A stretch of DNA of 64,000 nucleotides. Origin: Tubulanus polymorphus (Eukaryota; Nemertea; Palaeonemertea; Tubulaniformes; Tubulanidae). The first letter of the stretch is position 1. Each line of letters opens with the position of its first letter. The position numbers were made by a program, and so were the translations under genes. Below are positions 56,581-64,000 of the stretch, one piece after another. The stretch is from contig NC_134035.1 in the NCBI RefSeq assembly GCF_964204645.1, forward strand, positions 13,745,951 through 13,809,950, read 5' to 3'. The notes beneath the pieces are model-generated. The model was not told the origin of the DNA. It worked only from the letters and a program-made list of their open reading frames with translations, and searched no databases.

Positions 56581-56624
56581 ATTATGGTCTGTCTGTAAGT
56601 ACGTTGACTGCGTTTATAAAAACA

Positions 56625-56905
56625 GGCCAACACTAGAGTTACTGCGTTTATTCAGCAGGCAAGTACTAGGGTTTCTACGTTTCTTAAGCAGGCCAACACT
56701 AGGGTTTCTGCGATTATTTAAGCAGGCCAACACTAGGGTTACTGCGTTTATTAAACAGGCCAACACTAGGGTTACTGCGTTTATTAAACAGGCCAACACT
56801 AGGGTTTCTGCGTTTATTAAACAGGCCAACACTAGGGTTTCTGCGTTTATTTAAGCAGGCCAACACAATGGTTACGGCGTTTATTTGAGCAGGCCAACAC
56901 TAGGG
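56625..56905. repeat. 34-35-bp minisatellite found expanded only in unit B
   Basis: About eight copies of a unit with AGGCCAACACTAGGGTTTCT and GCGTTTATT. Unit A has one copy at about 43982-44015. Confidence 0.88.
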
Positions 56906-56964
56906 TAACTAAAATCTCGTAATTGCCATAAAGTTAATCTCAAAATATGCCGATGTTTATTTCA

Positions 56965-57225
56965 ATAGTCCTCGCATGCCAGGGTACGAACCAATAAACC
57001 CTCGCATGCCAGAGTAAGAATCAATAAATCCACGCATGCCAGGGTAAGAATCAATAAATCCACGCATGCCAGGGTAAGAATTAATAAATCCACGCATGCC
57101 AGGGTAAGAATCAATAAATCCTCGCATGCCAGGGTAAAAATCAATAAATCCACGCATGCCAGGGTAAGAATCAATGAATCCTCGCATGCCAGGGTAAGAA
57201 TAATAACTTTACATGCCAGGGTAAG
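56965..57225. repeat. 30-bp minisatellite, about nine copies (unit B)
   Basis: The same unit as 44085-44240 with GCATGCCAGGGTAAGAATCA. Open frames across it are artefacts of the 30-bp period. Confidence 0.9.
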
Positions 57226-59951
57226 AATAAATGAATGGCACCTCGCGTGAGCAACTTTATGTACCGAACACCAGGGGTCGCAGTTTCACAGAAACGATCA
57301 ATATTTTGACAACTGGGCCCAAGTCCCATAAAAGGAAAAGTAGATTAATTTAATTTCTTCACTCAGTCAGTTTTTTCATTGCAGTTAATCGTATATGTGA
57401 AACTGTACCCGTGGTAGGTTTGGTTTATGATGCGAGGGTTTCAATCAGATTTAGATGCTACAGTTTAACACACTAAATAGCGAGTACGGTATTTAATCCC
57501 GTAGAGTCCAGTTTCACAGAGAAAGGAAGAATCAACTTCAAGTGCAATTCAACAATTCAATGCCGAAAGGACCCTTGGCTAAATTTCATAAAATTTAACT
57601 TTGATTCAGACTTTTTTCAAAATAAAACATTTTTGAACGCAATTGGTTTGTGAAACTGGACTCTCCACAGATCAGTTTCTTAAAAGACTTTACTCAAAGA
57701 TATTTATTCATTGAGGTGGTAAACTCGAATTGAGCAAAGTTTTTTGAGTAAATTATTTCTATAAAACTGAACCCGTGGGATTTACGTGTGACGCACTGAG
57801 TGTGTGTGAAACTGCTGGCGTCTGTAATCATAACTATAACAACACAGAAAATCTTTATTTCAAATAAAACAGTAACATAGTCCCATAATAAAGAAAACCT
57901 GTTGATATTTCAACTACTTGGTTTCATTGATCGTGAGACTTAACAAAATATGTCCATTTACAATATTACATAAGTTTATACATTTACAAATTCAAGTTTT
58001 TGGTTTCATTGATTGTGGGACTTAAAATATGTCCATTTACATGATACAAATCTAATACAAAACCAGACTAATGAAACCGGGTCCCGAGGTACAAATAATT
58101 ACAAACTAATGCAGTTACATGGAGTGCGTAAATAATCTCATGCCCTTGATCCATCTCAGAAAGCCCATCATTAGGGTTTTCTCTCAATTGGCGAGGCAGA
58201 AAACCCGTTATCGCTGCTTTGCAACTATATTGAATCTAAAATTAAATCAATCAATTTTAAGTAAAAATTAAAACCCACTTAACACAAATTTAAAAGGATT
58301 TGAAGACACAACATTTAGGAGTCTCTGTAGAGACCATCGTCAAGTCTGAAGAAATAACTAAAACAGGAAAAATTGAGAGGGAAAAACAAGTTAATCGAGA
58401 AAAGTAAAGCTAGAGGTTGTTAAGTGTTTAGGTTGAGAGGTTTTGTTATTTTGTGCATAGGTTGTTCTAGTTATTTCTTCATCTACTTTAATTATTTTGA
58501 TTTTGATTCTTGATAAATAAATTACGCGTTTAATCTTTTAAATTTGCATATAGCAGAGTTTAAATTATATATTCTATGCCCGAGTCAGGCTATTTATCAG
58601 CAAAAATTACATTACAGCTTTGAGAGATGAATCAGGGGATGACTCTATTGTTTTTATGGATATGTTGTACGCAGTCCATGAAACCATCACAAACAGAACA
58701 ACAGTCGCCTGCCTGTGCCGACCAACACAATATAGACCCAGTAATATATTTGACTTTAAACATTAAAATTGCAGATCTCGAAAATAAGTGGCAGCAAATC
58801 ACTCTGCAGGTAGATGGCTGATCGCTGTCCTTGTCTAATGGAATCCACCTCGTCCTAGAATAGAAAGAAAACCTGCGTCTGCAGATATAACATTAACAAT
58901 GTTTGATTGAATTAAAAGTCAAGTTGGAATTGAAAGTTGATCAAATATCGAATAATGGTGTTGAATTATCTAGAACTATAACTCTGTTATCATGAAATAA
59001 TTTCGGAAACTAATTCCCACCTTGACTATTCAATATTTGATCATTTTTCAAACTGGACAAATTCCATGCTGCAAAAAAACATCCCAGCGACAAAACAAAA
59101 TTACATCACATAAGAGCAAAACTCACCATTTCTGAACTCATATCAGATTAGTTCAGTGCCATTTTGACCATGCAGACAATTTCCATTTCTAGCAGGATTT
59201 CGCTTCCAAGATTCATAATGTCATTAAGTTAAGAGCACTGATGATTTCCTGAAAAATAGATTTACAAATAATTGAACCATTTAGTTTTATAACAAGCGAG
59301 AACCAGGTTGATTCATGTAGAATGTATTACTTAGTTTATTCTTAAAGAAATAACAGCAGCTTCAGCAACAAGAGCTTCTTTACACTTCCAAGGTGAATGA
59401 ATATCTGTTTTTTCTTACCTAGCTAAAGGCTGCGTCCTCTAGTAAAGCGATGGATACCTGCCGACATTGACCGATCAAACACATATCTCCAAATCAAACC
59501 CGGAAAAATACATCTGCTAAAATCGATCAAAAATAATAAATAAAGTTTATAACTGATAAATCACCACTAATTACTGCGATAAATCGATATAATACTCACC
59601 ACTTCTGATTTATGTTTGATTCTAAGAGTGCAATGTTGACTGTAAGTTCAGCTTCATTTTGGCTCCTAAAATACTAAAGTTGTATAATTTTGACTTGAAA
59701 ATTTGAACTCGGAGCAGGATAGAAGTGATTGAAAATTCACTTTAACTGATTCATTTAGTTCCATGAGGTATTTACCGGTACTTGTTTGGTTAAGTGAATT
59801 CCTAATGTTCACAGATCCTGTCACGGGTTTCGCTTATTTCAGCTCCTAAAAACAAATGTATTAATGTTAGAAATTGTCAGTTAAATTGTTATGAAATAAG
59901 AGCAGTTTTATATTAAAACTCACAGCTTTCGTTTCACTTGTTTGCAGAATT

Positions 59952-60058
59952 GTCAGGCTGCATGTGAGGAGTGTCAGGCTGCGTGTGAGGAGTGTCAGGC
60001 TGCGTGTGAGGAGTTTCAGGCTGCGCGTGAGGAGTGTCAGGCTGCGCGTGAGGAGGAT
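59952..60058 (-). repeat. 21-bp array, unit B (about five copies)
   Basis: Counterpart of 47010-47395. The flanking minus-strand frame has an early stop here. Confidence 0.88.
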
Positions 60059-60270
60059 CCAGCGAAATGTTTGAGGTGAACTTTGAACAAGGTTTTATGA
60101 GTTGTTAATTCTGGTGCTGTGTGGATTTCATTCTGTAATGAGAAAATAGATAAATAAGATAAAGTCACGAGTGTGTTTGTGTCTGTTATTCTGAAAATTA
60201 CTATTTTTCTTACTTGTTTTGACTATCGTAGTACTTTTTCCTCAATAATTTCCAGTAGATTTGATAAGGA

Positions 60271-60541
<271 letters not shown>

Positions 60542-61652
60542 TTTCTTACAAAACTTTCTGGAGAATCACACATAAAAATATTGTAGAGAATAATAAATTG
60601 TTCGAATATAATTAAATTAGAGCACAGTGGAGTGATAAAAAACTCACCATTTCCAAAATCATATCGGATTAGTTCAGTGCCAATTTGACCATGCAGACAA
60701 TTTTCATTTCTAGCAGGATTTCAATTCCAAGAGTCATAATGTAATTAAGTTAAGAGCACTGATGATTTTCTGAAAGAATAAATTTACAAATAATTGAACT
60801 GTTAAGTTTCATAACAAGCGAGTCAAGAGGGAATTGTTTTCATGAAATATTTGTGATAGTTACCTTAAATTTCCAAATAATTCAACACCATTATACAATC
60901 TTTGATCAACTTTCAAACTGCCTAAAAAAATAAATTTACAAATAATTGAGCCGTTTAGTTTTATAACAAGCGAGAACCAAGTTGAATTATGTAGAGAAAA
61001 TTACTTAGTTTGTTTCAAAGAAATAACAGCAGTTTCAGCAACAACTAGAGTTTCTTCACTCTTTGAAGGTGAATATTTCAATTACTCCTGCTGCAATTAG
61101 TGTTTAATGCCTCGGTTTCTGAAAGAGAAAATTATGCCAGAAAATCATTAGTGAAATGAATAAGAAACTGCAACTTGTTTGTCTTCGATTGACAGAAAAC
61201 CTACCAGGTTTTTGAGTAGTTAATCACAATGTGTCGAGTATATGCAGATTTCTGAGAGGTTTGATGGTAGCTTTAGACTGCATCCTATAGTGAGTTGATA
61301 CCTGTCGACATTGATCAATCAAAAACACATCATTTTCCGCACTTGATTTAAAGATAAATCTCCTGAAATAAGACAATACAGTTTATAACCGATAAAGCAC
61401 CACAAATTACAGCAATAAATCAATATGAAACTCACCACTTCTGACTTGTGTTTGTAGCGCGCAATGTTTACTGCAAGTTCAGCTTTATCTTAGACCCTAG
61501 AATACAAAAGTTGTATAATTTTGATGATTCGAACTTTGACCAGAATAGAAGTGATTGAAAATTCGCCTTCACTGATTAATGTAGCTTCTAATCAGGAAAT
61601 GAGTTTATAAATGTACAGTCAAACAGAGACTAGAATCTGTAGAGATATTTAC

Positions 61653-61692
61653 CGGTACCGTATTGGTTTTGAGGATCTAAAGCGATGTCCAT
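61653..61692 (-). other. Candidate start exon MDIALDPQNQYGT, unit B copy
   Basis: Same 40-base block and splice donor as 48816-48777. Confidence 0.35.
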
Positions 61693-61843
61693 CTTAAACA
61701 AATGTGAAGTGAATTCCCAATGTTTACTGTTCACAGATTCTATCAAGGGTTCCAGTTATTTCAGCTCCTAAATACAAATTTTAGAAATTGTCACTTAAGT
61801 TGTTATGAAATAAGAGCAGTTTCAAACTAAATCAAAAACTCAC

Positions 61844-61921
61844 CATTTTCGTCAATGTTTTTAAGCCAGCGGTATTTGAGGTTGACTGCGTTGGGCGCCA
61901 AAACCTCCATAGGTCTGTTCA
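61844..61921 (-). other. Candidate exon NRPMEVLAPNAVNLKYRW, unit B copy
   Basis: Identical to 49045-48968 including both splice sites. Confidence 0.4.
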
Positions 61922-62489
61922 CTGAAAATATGTATGGAAAACATAAAGATCTTGATAATTCCAGTTTTGATCAGGAAATAAATACATTTTAACAATTGAA
62001 AACTCACTTCAAACTAAGCCGTGATCTTTGAGTGATTGAATGCTGGAAACAGATAGAATAATTTATATAGACCAGTTCTCTAAAAATAATGAATTTCCAG
62101 GTCTTACCTGCTACTGTTGTTGCAGCTGCTGGTGGTGGTGGTGCTGCTGCTGTCGTTCCTGGTGCTGCTGCTGTTGTTGCTGGTTGTGCTGCTGCTGGTA
62201 CTGAAAAGAAAAAGAAACAATAATCAGTGACAATAGAGCAGAATGTAACATCTCAAATTATCAATCAATCAGACAGAAACAGTACAGGATTTCTGTGGAT
62301 TAAACTGCTGTACTTATTTCATACTGATTGAACAGTTACAGATACATGTAACATTGTGTACAGATACAGAGATACAGATCACTGCATTACTTCATCCTGT
62401 GATTGAACAGTGATTTAATGTTCTCTCATCTTCATTAGATTCCCATCTGTCTAACTAAACCATCAGAACATTTTAACTCATCTAACCTC

Positions 62490-62695
62490 CCGACCCGACC
62501 CTCCCAGACCCCATCCCTCCCGCCCTCCCGGACCCCTTCCCTCCCGCCCGCCCTCACCCCTTCCCTCCCCCCTCCCGGACCCCTTCCCTCCCGCCCGCCC
62601 TCACCCCTTCCCTCCCGCCCTCCCTCAATGCCCTCCCACCTAGCCCTCCCTCAATGCCCTCCCTCAATACCCTCCCACCTAGCCCTCCCATCATG
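62490..62695 (+). repeat. C/T-rich minisatellite, unit B
   Basis: Shorter counterpart of 49810-50110. Confidence 0.85.
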
Positions 62696-63734
62696 CCTCC
62701 TGTCTCCTCTTCAGACTCCACTCATCTGTACAATAACTACAATACGATTTGCCATTTTTCATGATCATATCAATTTCATATCAAACCAAACCTGAGGATT
62801 TAACTATAATGTTGTAAGGGAGGGGGAGGTATACGGAGGGTTCACCCGAACCAAGGAAATAAGCCTGAACCAAACCTCCACTCACAAAATGTCGAGAGAA
62901 AGGCAAACACAAACCAAGGACAAGAATGATGGCTGAGATCAAAACAATTAATGCTATTAATGTTGCTTCACTAATTCAACGTCGTCTCAGTAGATGAGAT
63001 ATTTCTATACTCTGTACAACAGGTTGTAAAAAGTTGTTTTATGGAATCTTATTCATAAGATTTACTAATCAATGTTTATAAACTGCTGGTGCAAAATATA
63101 TTCGTCATATTCGTCATTGATTGTCTTTTCAAGTTAACACTTGAACCCAGTGGAACAAATCAAACTCCAGCCATTTTTCCGCCATTTGCCATTTTTCGTT
63201 TTTACTCTTTTCTTTGACTTGAGTCGAGGTAGGAATAGACCCCTGCCCACTCGCTAAGCGTGCAGGATACTAAACCTTCGAATTGCTCTCGGACCCCACT
63301 CTTTATATTTTATTTTCATTTTTTTGAGTCGAGGTAGGGATAGACCCCTGCCCGCCCTCTAAGCGAGCAGGACACTAAACCTTCGAATTGCTCTCGGACC
63401 CCACTCTTTATATCAGCATTTCATGCTGTTTTATTTTATTCATGCGTTCGCTTTATATTTTTTCTTTTCATATGGCTTTTCCTTATTTTGTCGTCTCACT
63501 AGAACTCTCATCAGTTCCGACTGGGATCAAGTTTAATCTTTTAGAGACAAACAGCAAAAGTTCGCGTTAGTTGCACTAGCAGCAGCAGCAGCAGCTGCTG
63601 CAGTTGCACCAGCAGCGACACTGATACAGATGAATCTTTCATTAACTACGTCATTAGTTCCACACAAATCATTTCATTCTCAAATACTGAGTCGTGAAGG
63701 CAACAGAAATAACTTATAAAATCTTTCATTCACG

Positions 63735-64000
63735 GCCCTGGTTTGGTGACCAAGAGTCAAAGTTTGGTTCATAGCCCAGGTTTGGTGACCTAAGAGTCAA
63801 AGTTTGGTTTATGGCCCTTGTTTGGTGACCAAGAGTCAAAATTTGGTTCACAGCCCTGGTTTGGTGACCAAAGAGTCAAAGGTTGGTTCATAGCCCAGGT
63901 TTGGAAACCAAAGAGTCAAAGTTTGGTTCACATATCTGTTTTGGTGACCAAAGAGTCAAAGGTTGGTTCATAGCCCAGGTTTGGAAACCAAAGAGTCAAA
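63735..64000. repeat. 40-bp minisatellite, unit B, continuing past the window
   Basis: GGTTTGGTGACCAAAGAGTC units as at 51140-51650, at least six copies before the window ends. Confidence 0.9.

Overview
This window is intron-rich animal nuclear DNA. It carries housekeeping genes with GT-AG introns, tRNA-derived SINEs, a decayed LINE, several inverted-repeat (MITE-like) families and an unusually high density of minisatellites. The troponin I gene has a long Glu/Arg-rich N-terminal extension of the kind known from molluscs, so a lophotrochozoan, probably a mollusc, is my best inference. No sequence here proves the species.

Left part (1-27 kb). A small putative one-pass membrane protein (559-1149, +) converges on H6PD (5064-1839, -), the lumenal bifunctional glucose-6-phosphate dehydrogenase/6-phosphogluconolactonase. 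BET1 (6705-7958, +), an ER-Golgi SNARE, is divergent from H6PD. It converges on an intronless class A GPCR (9835-8732, -), and the two poly(A) signals lie about 20 bases apart. Troponin I (22756-12557, -) occupies most of 12.5-27 kb. It has two alternative coding starts and at least eleven shared exons.

Middle part (27-40 kb). RUVBL2/reptin (35782-27398, -; 16 coding exons, 485 aa) and UMPS (36122-40179, +; 10 exons, 478 aa) are head-to-head, with 339 bases between their start codons. All exons of both genes chain in frame. RUVBL2 holds the most unusual structure in the window. A 77-bp unit carrying the 3' splice site plus the first part of exon 5 is repeated 21 times. A 70-83-bp unit carrying the end of exon 13 plus its 5' splice site is repeated 22 times. 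The two arrays are mirror images in logic. A third, pyrimidine-rich array (on the sense strand) fills intron 10. UMPS introns 6 and 8 also hold arrays beside splice sites.

Right part (40-64 kb). No recognisable conserved gene. 40.3-42.9 kb is a mosaic of 70-bp-type repeats, LINE 3' ends and a foldback MITE. A segment of about 9 kb (unit A, 42.63-51.65 kb) recurs in direct orientation as unit B (55.38 kb to the window end), separated by a 3.7-kb spacer. The copies are very similar in complex sequence but differ strongly in tandem arrays. The most striking case is a CAG tract of 4 units in A and 67 uninterrupted units in B. Both units hold exon-like minus-strand blocks of unknown identity, some broken by stops.

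The genes do not form a pathway. They are neighbours sharing promoters or ends. Gene calls rest on reading the translation against remembered families; no search was run.
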